A stretch of 64,000 nucleotides of DNA from Moesziomyces globuligerus (lineage: Eukaryota; Basidiomycota; Ustilaginomycetes; Ustilaginales; Ustilaginaceae), in assembly GCA_030849465.1 (NCBI GenBank), contig JARVLF010000005.1, positions 310,001 through 374,000 of the forward strand, given 5' to 3'. Every line of letters begins with the position of its first letter. Within the stretch, counting starts at the first letter, position 1. Positions 21,695 to 33,204 of the stretch are shown here, piece by piece. The notes under the pieces are model-generated. The model saw nothing but the letters and a program-made list of their open reading frames with translations, was not told the DNA's origin and ran no database searches. The position numbers were made by a program, and so were the translations under genes.

Positions 21695-22711
21695 GAGCAG
21701 CACGGAGCGGCATCACAACCAAGACGGGGACGTACATCGTAAGTACATTGCATCAGAAGGGCTGGTGAAGAGCAGCTTGATCACGAGCTGCAATAAGGAT
21801 GCTCACCATTTTGAGACTGGACCAAAGGGCCTAGCTTGTGCAGGGCCGGTTGAGGATGTGAGGAAGTTGCGAATCGGTAGGTGCGGCTGGAGCCTGTTTG
21901 GATCTAGATGGTCCGGATGCGATGCGATGCACGTGTCCAAGCGTGTGTGCAGTACGAGTACGCGAGCGAGATGGGTCTATGCAGCAGGCGCTGCAGCTCG
22001 GACGAAACGAGACACGGAGAGGCGGCGGGTGGGGTTTAGGATGGAGGAAGTGGGAGGTTTGGCTACAAAGCTGCGATGGTGGAGCAGGGTCGAAGCGAAT
22101 GCTTCGAACTTTTGTTTCGGCAAATCGACTTTGCGAGCGCGCTGCGCCCGATCTGCACTCTTGCGTCCGCGTCGACAGCAAACTGGGTCTAACAGATTGA
22201 AGCTCTCAATCGCGTCTCGCACGGCAGTTGCGTTGGCAGAACGAAAAAGAAGAAATGGGCAAATGGCGAGGCAGATTGGACGCAGCGCGAGTTCCACGTC
22301 GCCGGAAGTGGAATTCATCAGGGCGTGTCGCCCACAGCGCACGACCCGCTTCCGAGCGAGTTCCAGGTCACCGACGTCTGCCAGCTGCTGCTGCTGCCAG
22401 CCCAAGCCAGCCCCAGCCAGCCCCAGCCAGGCCAATTAGAGTCCGCTAATCCACGCTCTTCTCAGGGCGCGAAGAAGTGTCACTCGCTCGTGTGCTGCTG
22501 CGGAGCTGGGCTACAGTACTGTACGCAGCACTGTGCGTTGCGTGCTTGGTCCACCGTCCACAGAGACTCGACGCTGCCCTTCCCCGCGCCGCGTGATCTG
22601 CAATCTCGAGCTCAGCATCGTCCAGTGTCACTTCTCCTCACATCCATCAACAACATCCTTCACCACCTCGCTCCCGTTTCTCATTTGGCCAGCCGGGTCA
22701 CGTCTGCAAAT
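21695..22711. promoter_or_regulatory. Divergent promoter region (RPB10 / SEC61)
   Basis: About 1 kb between divergent start codons. It includes a run of CCAGCC-like units at 22401-22432, about 280 bp before SEC61. No gene was recognised. Confidence 0.5.
22401..22432. repeat. Short CCAGCC tandem repeat
   Basis: About five imperfect copies of AGCC/CCAGCC in the SEC61 promoter region, following a CTG run. Confidence 0.6.
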
Positions 22712-22736
22712 ATGAGCGGCTGTACGTATCCCAACC

Positions 22737-22767
<31 letters not shown>

Positions 22768-24264
22768 TCGTCGCCGCCACGGCTAGCCTCGGCCCAGCTT
22801 GCTGATGCTTCCTTCCTCTTGCTTCGCATGCTCTCAGTCAGGTTCTTGTCGCTCGTGCGGCCCTTCATGTCCGTGCTGCCCGAGGTCTCGGCGCCGGAAC
22901 GCAAAGTCCCCTTCGAGAGCCGTGTCATGTGGACCGCCATCGTCCTCGCCATCTTCCTCGTCTCCTCCCAGATCCCCCTCTACGGCATCGTCTCCAGCGA
23001 CAGCTCCGATCCGCTCTACTGGATGCGTGTCATCCTCGCCTCCAACAGAGGTACCCTCATGGAACTCGGCATCTCCCCCATCGTCACCTCCGGAATGATC
23101 ATGCAGCTCCTCGCAGGCGCCAACCTCGTCGAGGTCGACTTCAGCCTCAAGGAGGACCGCGCCCTCTTTGGCGGTGCTCAGAAGCTCTTTGCTCTCATCA
23201 TCTCGCTCGGCCAGGCCACCGTCTACGTCCTCACCGGTCTCTACGGTCAGCCCAAGGACCTCGGCGCCGGCGTCTGCCTCCTCCTCATCCTTCAGCTCGT
23301 CGTCGCCGGTCTCATCGTCATCCTCCTCGACGAGCTTCTCCAGAAGGGCTACGGTCTCGGCTCCGGCATCTCGCTCTTCATCGCCACCAACATCTGCGAA
23401 TCCATCGTCTGGAAGGCCTTCTCGCCTACCACCGTCAACACCGGCCGTGGTCCCGAGTTCGAGGGTGCCCTCGTCGCCCTCTTCCACCTCCTCTTCACTT
23501 GGAACGACAAGAGCCGCGCGCTCAAGGAGGCCCTCTACCGTGACCGTCTGCCCAACGTCATGAACCTCCTCGCAACCCTCCTCATCTTCCTCGTCGTCAT
23601 CTACCTCCAGGGCTTCCGCATCGAGATCCCCGTCAAGTCCAACCGCTTCCGCGGCCAGCGCGGCACCTACCCGGTCAAGCTCTTCTACACCTCCAACATG
23701 CCCATCATGCTCGAGTCCGCGCTCACCTCCAACGTCTTTATCATCAGCCAGATGCTCGCTTCGCGCTTCCCCTCCAACCTCTTTGTCAAGCTGCTCGGTA
23801 TCTGGGAGCCTCTCGAGGACAGCGCTCAGCTCCACGCCGTGGGCGGTATCGCTTACTACATGTCGCCCCCGCACAACTTCAAGGAGGTCGTCGGCGATCC
23901 CATCCACACCGCCATCTACATCGCCTTTACCCTCACCGCGTGTGCGCTCTTCTCCAAGACCTGGATCGAGGTCTCGGGCTCCGGCCCGCGCGAGGTCGCC
24001 AAGCAGCTCAAGGACAACCAGATGGTCATGGCCGGTCACCGTGACGCCTCGATGTACAAGGAGCTCAAGCGTGTCATCCCCACCGCTGCTGCTTTCGGCG
24101 GTGCCACCATCGGTGCGCTCTCCGTCTGTGCTGACCTCATCGGCGCTTTCGGCTCGGGTACCGGTATCCTTCTCGCCGTCACCATCATTTACTCGTACTT
24201 TGAGATCGGCATGCGCGAGGCGGGCGGTCCCGAGATGGCCGCCATGGGCGAACTCTTTGGTTAA
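22712..24264 (+). CDS. SEC61: Protein translocon subunit Sec61 alpha
   Basis: The pore-forming subunit of the ER translocon. Exon 1 is 22712-22721 (ten bases, ATG AGC GGC T). The intron is 22722-22837 (GTACGT donor, TCTCAG acceptor), and exon 2 is 22838-24264, giving 478 residues. The reconstructed start [14 protein letters not shown] fits the family. About ten membrane segments are present. Conserved parts include [17 protein letters not shown] near the plug and lateral gate, [19 protein letters not shown], and the cytosolic loop [18 protein letters not shown]. The C-terminus has [20 protein letters not shown]. The intron contains a CCG/GCC run. Codon use is strongly biased to C-ending codons, as expected for high expression. 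Confidence 0.97.
22739..22779. repeat. GCC trinucleotide repeat in SEC61 intron 1
   Basis: About twelve CCG/GCC triplets, with one GTCGTC interruption at the right end, inside the first intron. Its length may vary between strains without changing the protein. Confidence 0.8.
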
Positions 24265-25080
24265 ACCCGTGGCGTCTATTCGTGACATCCAAACCCTTTT
24301 TTCCCCCTTGCGGCATTAAGCAGCGATTCCACACATCCTGCATCCATCCACCAAGCGACACTCCTCTGTCGAACCAGCATGCTCGCGCCTGGGCCTTCGA
24401 AGCACGCCGCCTAGGCGCATTCGTGCCATTGACCCAACCACACATCCCTCCTTTTCACAAACCTGTACATACAAACCGACTGGCTCTGAAAGCTTGCTTT
24501 CCATCCCCAAAAACGCCCGTCTGCAATAGCCAATCGTCCAAACAAATCCCTCCTCGACTGGTGGTCCGAAAAAAGTGCATGTGTGTCAATCTCGCAGCCA
24601 GATTCCCCGTGCTCAAGCCCCTCCCAGACTCCACTCCAACCATCATTACAGACCTTGGCTCATGTTGGCACCGAGTGCACAGATGCAGAGATGCAGGCAG
24701 AGATGCTTGTCTGGAGAAGTTATGATTTTGCCGTAGGATGTGAAGCGCCCCCGCGGAATGGGTGCGCGCGGGATGCGATGAGGCCTACAAAGCTTTTGGT
24801 GGAGCTACACGAGGTCTGGTGATGGTTTGTGCTTGTCATTACAACGCCGATTCCCAGTCAGACCTGAGGGACCTGAGAACCGAACGTGACGGGTGATGAT
24901 GAGGGAGGGAAAAACGAGTGTCGGCCAATGTGACCACACTGCCTCTGCGACCGAGAAGAGACGGAAAATGCTGCGGAAAGTCGCGAGAGGCCGAACGAAG
25001 AGTAAAAGGTGGTGGCGAGCGTGCTGAAGATGCCGATGGGATCTAAGGGTCGAGAGAAAACCCCATAGAGAGGAATGCAC
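24265..25080. other. Convergent 3' intergenic region (SEC61 / eL27)
   Basis: 816 bp between the stop codons of SEC61 and the eL27 gene. No conserved ORF, RNA gene or repeat was seen. Confidence 0.55.
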
Positions 25081-26374
25081 TTAGAAGCGGAGGGGAGTGA
25101 AGAACCACTTGTTCTTGCCCGACGTGTACTTCTCCTCGAAGATGGCCTTGATCTGCTTCTTGGCCTCCTCGCGTTGCGAAGGCTCCTTGAAGGTCTCCTG
25201 CGAGACGGCACCCTTGAGACCCTCGAGCTCGAGAGCGTAACGAGTGGGCATGAGGTGGTTGTACGAGATGACCTTGACGAAAGGCTTGACCTTGGAGCGC
25301 TTGGCGATCTTCTTGGCCCCCATGCGCTTGGTCACCTTCTGCGGGTATCGCTCGATACCAGCGGCAACAATGTAGGGGAAAGCCTTCTCCTTGGAGCCGT
25401 CATCGAACTGCTTGATGACGACAACCTATCGGGAATGGAAGCAAATCATGTCGAGTGACAAGCGGGCAAAGTGTCAGTGAGGCTGTCGCAACCGTTGAAA
25501 CGCAACGTGCAGCATTCCGAGCAAGACCTTGAACGCATCCTCCAGCGCCGAGCCGACTCCGCCGTATGCTGCCAGAGCATGTGGACAGCCGTATGGGTCG
25601 AAGATGGAAGTTACGACATCACCACATCCCGCAAGAACTGCGAGATGCAAAGATCTGTGTCTTCTGTTCCGCGCCCTTGTCCGGCCGTCCAACATGTGTC
25701 ACGACGCAACACCGCTGTGTCCTCCTAGATCCCACTAGGAAGAGCGAAGCGCTCCCTGGTTGCAAACTTGTCGACGACATCCCCATTCCGCATCCTGCTC
25801 TTAGCTCCTGAATGGTATGTCCTGTTCCGGGCTTTCGCGTGGGTCGCTTGGACACAAAGCCTGCGCAAGGATAATGCCGAGCATGCGATGTACGAGTAGG
25901 ACTTCCGAACCTCGGAATGGTGATCCTCGTGCGACCGATCCCAACAACGACGACCCAGCTTCCCTGGCCCCACTAAGGCCCTTTTGATCCTCCCGTCGTG
26001 GCCCTCTCCCTTATGCTGTATGTGCTGATGTCGGAAGGATGTGCTCGGAATGCTGCTGTCGGAATCCCAATTGCTGGGAGGGTGGGTGTACTAACCTTCT
26101 TACCGGCGTGACGGCCGGTGAGGACGACGGCGACCTTTCCTGGCTGTTGAGATCGAATCGATGCGCAATGATGCGAGTTCGTATATCAGTATTCATTCAT
26201 CTAGCATCCGCTGTTGCAGCATGCAGCATCGGAACGGTTTGGTGCTCGACTCTGCATCCAAGGATTGGGCCTTGTGATACGTCTCGTGGGTGGCTTCCCG
26301 GCTGCATGCTTGCCGACGCTCTGATTGCTGAGCGTATGTGTGGTTCGAACACGTACCTTGTAGATCTTGGGCAT
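25081..26374 (-). CDS. RPL27: 60S ribosomal protein eL27
   Basis: A structural protein of the large ribosomal subunit. Three exons: 26374-26357 (six codons, MPKIYK), 26143-26096 (16 codons, [16 protein letters not shown], the KOW motif) and 25425-25081. Together they give 136 residues, exactly the usual length. Exon 3 starts [14 protein letters not shown] and contains [20 protein letters not shown] and the end [11 protein letters not shown]. Introns are 213 bp (26144-26356) and 670 bp (25426-26095); the second is unusually long for this genome. Donors are GTACGTG and GTTAGT, the latter a weaker form. The gene is divergent from the uS12 gene, about 1.4 kb away. Confidence 0.96.
25426..26095 (-). 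other. Long intron of the eL27 gene
   Basis: A 670-bp intron, whereas most introns in this window are 70-120 bp. It has a GTTAGT donor and an ATAG acceptor. I looked for a box C/D snoRNA pattern (RTGATGA with CTGA) and saw no convincing pair, so its content is unexplained. Confidence 0.6.
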
Positions 26375-27772
26375 TGTGACGAGTGGGGGGATCTTGATGG
26401 AGGATGATGGTGACGAGGGTGCAAATGTCGCAAGGGTCACTCTCTGGCTTGCTTGCCCCAGACTCGGTGTGTAGCAGTCGGCTTGCTGCATTGTCCAGCC
26501 AGCCAGCCAGCCAGCCAAGCCACTTGGACGTCGCTGTGCCGACTGGGCTGCCCGCCGTTGGGTCGAGGCCACAGATTCCAGAAGTGCTCACGCCTGGCCA
26601 TGCTCGGCCAGACGCAAACACTGGCTCCAGACTAGGGGGCCTTTCGTGCGTTGATTGGGCTTGCAGACAGGCACAAATCGCTCTCTGCAAGAGACGCTGT
26701 TCGTGCTTCACGTGATCCAAAACTAAAACTTCCCACGACTCGAAATTCGTCTCGCGGCAAAGCGCGCCTCTTTGGCCACGCCAAGACGTCCTTGATCAAA
26801 ATTATTGAGATTCGGATCCGAGAAGTCTCGACGACACGCCAGCATGTGTCGATGGTGCTATGCAACTCTAGTGGGCGCGCACGAAATTCAGCAAACGAAT
26901 TCGTCAGCCATGCTGGCTGCAGACCGCGAAATCGGCGTGGGCTCTGCAGTGCCGACGTTGTGCCCCAGCGTCAGTTGCGCCTGCCTAGAGAGGCTGGCAC
27001 ACCCCAAGCCGTGTCTAGCGCCCGCGAGGATACCAGAGTGCGCGCGCCACCCACCTCTTCTCCTCACCATCAAGACCACCGTCCTCCCCAGCAAAGTAGG
27101 TATCATCGTCCAGCATCTCGACTCCTCGACACACGCACGTCGTTATCAGTACGCAGCCCCTCGGAACAACTCCAGCATTGTCGCTATGCAGTCGTGGACT
27201 TTGATCGATCTTGTTGCGCGCCCGCAAGTCGCTTGTCATCTGCAGCCGAAATAGCCCCCAGCATGCCGCAATCTGCTATCGAGCAACACTGCCAGTGTTC
27301 TCCCACCGACACCTTACTTCCAACAGCGAACAGCATACACAACACACGGCTCCATCAGTCACTACTCGCGATCCAGCAGATCCATCTCGACTACAGCCTC
27401 GCGACCAAACACTGCACCAACAGATGCCGCCTCGGTTCACAACGTTGCACGCAGCGATGAATGCGATCGCCCCTACCCATGATTTCGCAATGGAAGAGGA
27501 ACGGAAGAGAGGGTGCATCCATGTACGGCCTCCAAGTACGCCGGCATTCGCGGTCTATTGCACAGCACTTCGCAGATGGCATTCGACATTGCAGAAATCT
27601 TCCGACTACGAGCGCGCAACAATTTGATCAGGGGCACGCTGCACTTTGCAACAATGCGAGAATCCGGAATCTGCATCAACCTGAAGTAGAGTTTCCCATT
27701 CTAACCACCATCACTTCCCTTCGCATCTCATCGACGTCATCTCTCGCCAACCCACTTCACAGATCCTTCAAG
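26375..27772. promoter_or_regulatory. Divergent promoter region (eL27 / uS12)
   Basis: About 1.4 kb separating two divergent ribosomal protein genes, so it presumably holds both promoters. A run of CCAG tetranucleotides (CCAGCCAGCCAGCCAGCCAAG) lies at about 26495-26518. A 269-codon ORF at 26651-27460 is not supported. Confidence 0.5.
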
Positions 27773-28457
27773 ATGGCTAAGCCCCGTGGACTTAACACAG
27801 CCCGTAAGCAGGTCTCGACCCGCCGAGACAACCGATGGGTACGTATCCACTTGATTCTGTTGGCGGAGGTCCACGCATTAGCAGTTGTGCGCATGTAGGC
27901 GTCTCCCGCCCTCTCGAGTTGCATCAACTCAGGCTGGATGTCGTTTGCAACAGACGTCTGTCTTGGCTTGGGCGACTTGACTTGCTCTTCTGCACTGGGC
28001 CTCGTCGCCTCCGACGTGATCTCGAAAGCATTTGCTGACCGTAGCGCATCAATCTGTCCTCCACTACGATCCACGCCGTCACTCATACCAGGCCGACGCT
28101 GCTTACAAGAAGCGTGCCCTCGGCAACTTCTACAAGACCTCGCCCACTGGTGGTTCGTCCCAGGCCAAGGGTATCGTTCTCGAGAAGATCGGTGTTGAGG
28201 CCAAGCAGCCCAACTCGGCTATCCGAAAGTGTGTCCGTGTCCAGCTCATCAAGAACGGCAAGAAGGTCGCCGCCTTCGTCCCCAACGACGGCTGTCTCAA
28301 CTTTGTCGACGAGAACGACGAGGTCCTCATCTCGGGCTTCGGTCGTGCCGGTAAGGCCAAGGGTGATATCCCCGGTGTTCGCTTCAAGGTCGTCAAGGTC
28401 TCCGGTGTCGGTCTGCTGGCACTCTTCAAGGGCCGCAAGGAGAAGCCCCGTTCTTAA
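27773..28457 (+). CDS. RPS23: 40S ribosomal protein uS12 (S23)
   Basis: A decoding-centre protein of the small subunit. Exon 1 is 27773-27838 (22 codons, ending DNRW). The intron is 27839-28091 (253 bp), and exon 2 is 28092-28457, giving 143 residues against 145 in yeast. Exon 2 contains [20 protein letters not shown] (the universally conserved KQPNSA loop that touches the decoding site), [20 protein letters not shown], and the C-terminus ending KEKPRS. The N-terminus [12 protein letters not shown] is slightly shorter than the usual MGKGKPRG form. Confidence 0.97.
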
Positions 28458-28922
28458 GCAGCACACGAGACGCATTTGTCTTGTCGTTGTATCTCCCATG
28501 CTTGCCAAAAGGTCGTCCCCGACCATTTTTACTTGCAGCACCCTTGGTGTTGCCCCACGATGTACCATTTAGCGAGCGCTTCGCCCTCACCCCTGCTATG
28601 CGCTCTTCGAATCCATCCCCAGCTTCTGCAAAGATCTCCGAGTTGCTTGCCATGCATGGTTGGTGAGCTATGGTCCGGGTTGCCTCTATACGCGAGATGG
28701 TGGGGTTGAGGATTGACGGTGCGAATCGGGATCTCGATCGGGGAATGGGTGTGGAGAATTGAAGCGGGACCCTTGAATTTCGGGCTGGAGCGGTGTGTTG
28801 AGTGATCCGCCTTCACTCCACCAGCAAGCTTGCTGTAGATGCGGGAGGCCAGCGATTGCTCCACCAGCACCTTTCACCCAATCGAGGGGTTGCGCCAGAC
28901 GCCCATGTCGGCATCGTGAAGC
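28458..28922. other. Intergenic region between uS12 and the 836-residue protein gene
   Basis: 465 bp with the 3' flank of RPS23 and the promoter of the next + strand gene. Nothing else was seen. Confidence 0.5.
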
Positions 28923-31433
28923 ATGACGGAAGCATCATCGGGCGCACCTGCGCCAGGCGCACCTCCGCCAAGCGCACCGGTCGTGGCGGACTCCAACGGC
29001 AGCACCTCGACGCTGTCTCTTCGCGAGAGACTCCGCTTGAAAGCGCAGCAGAAACTCAACGAGCAGGCCGCCACATCCGCTTCGACCAGCCGCGGCCCGC
29101 CAGCCTCCTCGTCTGCACCTGCGAGCTTCGAAGATGACGACGAAGAGGTGCTCGGCTCTCTCACGCTCGGCCGCACGAAGCGCCAAGCAGCACTCAAGCG
29201 GCCAGCCACGTACAGCATCGATCCGACCGACGATGCGACGCGGCTTCAACGACACCCCAACACGCTCGCCAGCCCGGCATCCCGGTACGCCGCCTCGGCC
29301 AAGAAGCACAAGGGCGTAGACGGCATGCTGCGCGAGATGCAGCGCAGGATCAAGCGCGGCACCGACGCCGACGGATTCTCGCGCGCAGAGGAAATCGCCC
29401 GCAGCATGGAACAGGAACGACTCGGCCGCATGGGCATCGCCTACTCGGACGAGGACGAGCTCGACGATTTTCGCATCCCCAGCAGCTCCAAGCCGAACGC
29501 AGCAGCCGCCCGACAGAGAACAAAGGGAGCCTTCGATCCGGCGCAGGTGACGGGCTCGTCGGGTCTCCGGACGAATGGTACTGCACCGGAGCCAACGGTC
29601 CGCGCGCTGTCTCCCACCATTCCCTCGTTCCTCTGGTCGTCTCAGTCCGAACTGGCTATCTCGGACGACGAGAATGATCGTCATTACCCAGCAGAGTCCA
29701 AGCCCGACGCAGGTCAGAGGGGGTTAGAAGCCTCGTTGGCAGCCGTCGGTGCGGACGAGGACACGAGTCGGCAGACGCTCGACCTTCTGCAGCGCGACAT
29801 GCGCGACGAGGCGATCCAGCTCTCGCTCCCACATGGCGGTCACATCCCCTTCTACCGGCCGGGCAAGACGCTGGCGCCCGTGATCGAGGCGTTCTGCGAG
29901 GTGCCGTGCTTGGGCATGGGTGATCGGGATGCGGAGGCGGATGCTGCGACCGAGGCGACGCGGGAGCGGATCTGGAAGGCGACGTATCCGCACATCCTCA
30001 TGGCTGGAGCCATCCCGCCATCGCTCAAGGTGCGCTCGGACGAGCTCGGCCGCATCGTGACGTGGACGGCCATGACGAGCCTGCTGGAGCGCGATGTGCT
30101 GCAGAGCCAGCTGGCGTTTGCCCTGCTTGCATCGCTGGTGCTGCGGCCCAAGGAGTCGGCGTACCGTAAGACGCTCCCGAACGCGGCGGCCAAGGCGGTG
30201 AGCGAGATCCTCGGCGTGATCCCGCGCTTACTGAACCGGATCGGCGTCAATGAAGGCGTGCTGGTCGAGTGCTTTCCCGACCATGCAGATGCGACGGACG
30301 GCGCGTTCTTTGTCGTGATGCACGCCAAGCCGCGTACGCACGACCGGGCGACGTCGGTGGGCGAGAGCGTCAAAGGATCGCAGAGCCGACGGACGCCGCG
30401 CTCGCCGCTCTACCTCACGCAGGCGGAACGCGACGAGCTGCTGAGCAACCTCGCGCGCGTGGTGGAGCTGGTGGTGCAGGTGGGCGGGACGGTGGTGGAG
30501 GAGAGCGTCTCGCTGCTCGCCGGGTGGATGACGAGTATGGCGCTTGCGTGTGCGGCGGGCACGAGCGTTGCGCTGCAGAGCGACGTTGCACGCGGCATCG
30601 AGAGCGTCTTGGCTGCAGCGGACGAGGCTGGCGTTGTGCATGGGCTGCAGGAGGCTGTGTGTCGGCGTTTGTTCACGGCGCTCGAGCACGAGTCGGTGGT
30701 GGTGCGCGCGCGGGTGGTGGAGGCGCTTCCTGGAGGAGGTCGGTTGGTGCAGGCAGTGCGCGCGTGGCTCGGATGGATCGTACTCACGGAGCATCTTGCT
30801 CAGCAGACCGAGTGCGTGGTGGCTACCGCGGTGGTTGAGGAGGGAGTGCCTTCGTCCGATCCGATGGAAGCTGAGGAAGAGGCGGATGCAGCAGCAGAGC
30901 GTGTGCGGCGCGAATCGACGCACTGGCGCCAGAGCCGATTCGTAGCATGGTCGTTGGATCTCTCGCTCCTCGCACGCGCGGTCGACTGTGGCGATGCTCG
31001 TTCGCCGTTCCATGTCGCTTCGCATTCCGAGGTCGAAGCGGCCGAGGCTGACTTTGCAAGGCTGATTGCGGGTGTACAGCTTCTGGCGCTCGTGCTGCGC
31101 GATTTGCCACTCCATCTATGTAGCTTCTCCCGCGACCCACGGACTCCGACCAAGGCAGATCCATCCGGCACACGAACCGATCCCATGCCACGAACGCTTC
31201 AACTCGCCCTCGCACCGTACGCCTCCCTCCATCCAACCCTCGACGAAGTCCGCGTCCAACAAGTGCACTCCATCGTCGCCAAGCTCAACCAGCTCAATAG
31301 TCGAATCCGTGACGGACGCGCCGACGTCATCCTGCGTACGCTCGCAAAGGACCTCCTCCATCGCACCAGCCTCGCACTCGAATACCAACTCGCCCTCTAC
31401 CACCCCGCCTCAGCCCCCTCGTTCATGCAGTAA
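28923..31433 (+). CDS. Unrecognised 836-residue protein
   Basis: I do not recognise this protein. It is a single exon with strong third-position G/C bias, so it is a real gene. Residues 1-280 look disordered: a Pro/Ala start, a basic helical patch (LRERLRLKAQQKLNEQ), and DEDELDD/SDDEND acidic clusters typical of nuclear proteins. From about 280 the sequence is helical and more hydrophobic (GHIPFYRPGKTLAPVIEAF, LNRIGVNEGVLVECFPD), suggesting an all-alpha, possibly HEAT-like fold to the end. There is no signal peptide and no clear membrane segment. The layout (disordered N-terminus plus alpha-helical C-terminal half) recalls Smc5/6-loader proteins such as Nse6/SLF2, but that is a weak guess. 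It is convergent with the carrier-like gene. Confidence 0.75.
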   Translation: MTEASSGAPAPGAPPPSAPVVADSNGSTSTLSLRERLRLKAQQKLNEQAATSASTSRGPPASSSAPASFEDDDEEVLGSLTLGRTKRQAALKRPATYSIDPTDDATRLQRHPNTLASPASRYAASAKKHKGVDGMLREMQRRIKRGTDADGFSRAEEIARSMEQERLGRMGIAYSDEDELDDFRIPSSSKPNAAAARQRTKGAFDPAQVTGSSGLRTNGTAPEPTVRALSPTIPSFLWSSQSELAISDDENDRHYPAESKPDAGQRGLEASLAAVGADEDTSRQTLDLLQRDMRDEAIQLSLPHGGHIPFYRPGKTLAPVIEAFCEVPCLGMGDRDAEADAATEATRERIWKATYPHILMAGAIPPSLKVRSDELGRIVTWTAMTSLLERDVLQSQLAFALLASLVLRPKESAYRKTLPNAAAKAVSEILGVIPRLLNRIGVNEGVLVECFPDHADATDGAFFVVMHAKPRTHDRATSVGESVKGSQSRRTPRSPLYLTQAERDELLSNLARVVELVVQVGGTVVEESVSLLAGWMTSMALACAAGTSVALQSDVARGIESVLAAADEAGVVHGLQEAVCRRLFTALEHESVVVRARVVEALPGGGRLVQAVRAWLGWIVLTEHLAQQTECVVATAVVEEGVPSSDPMEAEEEADAAAERVRRESTHWRQSRFVAWSLDLSLLARAVDCGDARSPFHVASHSEVEAAEADFARLIAGVQLLALVLRDLPLHLCSFSRDPRTPTKADPSGTRTDPMPRTLQLALAPYASLHPTLDEVRVQQVHSIVAKLNQLNSRIRDGRADVILRTLAKDLLHRTSLALEYQLALYHPASAPSFMQ

Positions 31434-31590
31434 TCCATCCACCGCAATTCGTTCGTTCTCGATCATCAATGCAGATCCCTTGCACACACCCATGTTCGGA
31501 ATCCAGGAGAAAAAAGCTTTTGGCATTCGCAGCTTGTTTTTGAACAACGACATGACGTCGTAGGGGTTTGCAATGCACAGGGAGGCAAGT

Positions 31591-33204
31591 TCAGCTGAAG
31601 GAGCCGGCGAACATGGCGAGGAGAGTGACCCAAGCGCCCCTGCCGAGGCTCTCGATGCCCTCTTCGTCGACCATCTTGTTGAGGCAGTCGACGAGGCCGG
31701 TGTAGCGGGTGACGACGGGGGCGCCGAACTCGGCGGCGGCCTCTTCGGCCGTCTGCTCCTCGATGGGTCGCAGCGCGATGACGGGCTCGGGGGGCTCGCC
31801 GCCCGAGAACGAGGGCGGCGAGTAGCCTGGCGAGCCGAAGCCGCCAGCCGCCGCTGCAGGAGGCGTGTTGTTGGAGCGCGGGCTAGGCTCAGGGATCTGG
31901 CCCAGGAGACGCGCTGCCTTGTTGCTACTCGGCGCCTTGCCGTTGGCCGCGGGCTTGCTAGCAGGAGAGTCGTTGTCGGCGTCTTCGTCGTCGTCGTCCT
32001 CGATGGCAAACGAGGGACGACCGGGCAGCTCGCCGGGCGACGAGGGGAGCGGCTTGTCGGCCGCGGCGGACGCGCTGTCGGACGACTTGCGCGCCGGGTC
32101 GGAGGCCTTGTACGCACCGCCCTGCTGTGCCTGGGCGGCGGCGGTGGCCTGGTGCGAGTAGGGCGACGGGCCAGAAGCGTTGTTGCCGTTGGGAACGCGA
32201 GCGTAGGCGCGGTGGAGCGGATTCTGTCGTTCGGGGCGCTGGGTGGAGAGGCGGATGATGGCGCACTCGAGCGGCGAGAGGACGACGACGCTGAGCACGT
32301 TCCAGAGCACAAAGATGGGCAGACCGACGGGGCTCAACTCGAGCATGTTGGAGTTGGGGCCCGAGTAGGTGTCCTGGTCGGGGGCGACGGGCGTTGCGCC
32401 GGGGAGACCGCCGAGCGAGGGCACGGTGAGCTGACGAACGATGCGCGTGGCGAGACCGATCCAGGCGACGTGGAGCACATTGGCAGCCAACAGACCGGGG
32501 AGGAGGTAGAGGCGCCAGGGCTGGCTGAATTCGGTGTAGGAGAGGAGCTCGCGGAGGTTCTCGCGGGGCGAGTGGATGGGCAGGATGCGCGGATGGACGA
32601 TGGTTCTGGCAGGTCAGAGCGGCCGATGCGGTGGAACGTCAGTATGCGCGTCAAAGAGAAAAAGGGAGAGACCGAGTCTGATGCAACGCGATACGTACCG
32701 GTCGGTGATGACGTTGAGCGGAAGTGCGGCGAGGGCGACGAAGAGCATGTAGAAGAGGTTGGCAAGGAAGCCAAACTGGCCAGGGCCAGCCGGACCGGCC
32801 TTGTATGCGCTACCGGGGGAGGAGGCGGAGGCGCCCGAGAAGAAGATGAAGGTGAGGGTGCTGAGGGTGAAGATCTGGATGGCGACGGGGATGGAGCCCT
32901 TGTAGATGCCAGCCCAGCCCTCGAGGCGTTTTGTGCGGAGCATCATGGAGAAGACGCCGGGGACGACGGGGCCGATCTTTGCGGAGGAGCGGCGTTCGGA
33001 GAGGAGGAAGGAGGAGAGAGCGCGAGGCGAAGCGGCGGAAGTGGCGGAGCCATCTTCGAGGACGTTGTCGAGGCTGACGGCCTTGGGGAGGTAGTTGGCA
33101 CGGAGACGGACGATGGCGCCGTTGAAGGGCTGGGAGATGAGCACGCTGATGCCGATGGAGAGCGTGATGGCTATGAGGAAGACGACTGCGTCGAAGGGAA
33201 ACAT
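31591..33204 (-). CDS. Divergent mitochondrial-carrier-like membrane protein
   Basis: Exon 1 is 33204-32699, the intron 32698-32606 (93 bp, GTACGT donor, CAG acceptor) and exon 2 32605-31591, giving 506 residues. The protein begins in a hydrophobic segment (VVFLIAITLSIGISVLI). It shows decayed carrier-family repeats: ISQPFNGAIVRLRANY, EGWAGIYKGSIPVAIQIF, SPLECAIIRLSTQR, and near the end YTGLVDCLNKMVDEEG then ESLGRGAW. These match the P-x-x-x-x-x-[KR] and G-[ILM]-x-[DE]-C-x-x-[KR] signatures of mitochondrial carriers, but a disordered Pro/Ser/Ala-rich insert of about 150 residues splits the last repeat. It may be a transporter, or an Ugo1-type structural relative. An ATG 45 codons further upstream (33339) is less likely. 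Confidence 0.7.

Noticed and set aside
22834..24288. 484-codon acidic ORF antisense to SEC61
   Set aside because: It mirrors the codon bias of the real gene on the other strand; SEC61 is unambiguous there.
26651..27460. 269-codon ORF between the two ribosomal protein genes
   Set aside because: No similarity or coding bias; it occupies the divergent promoters of eL27 and uS12.
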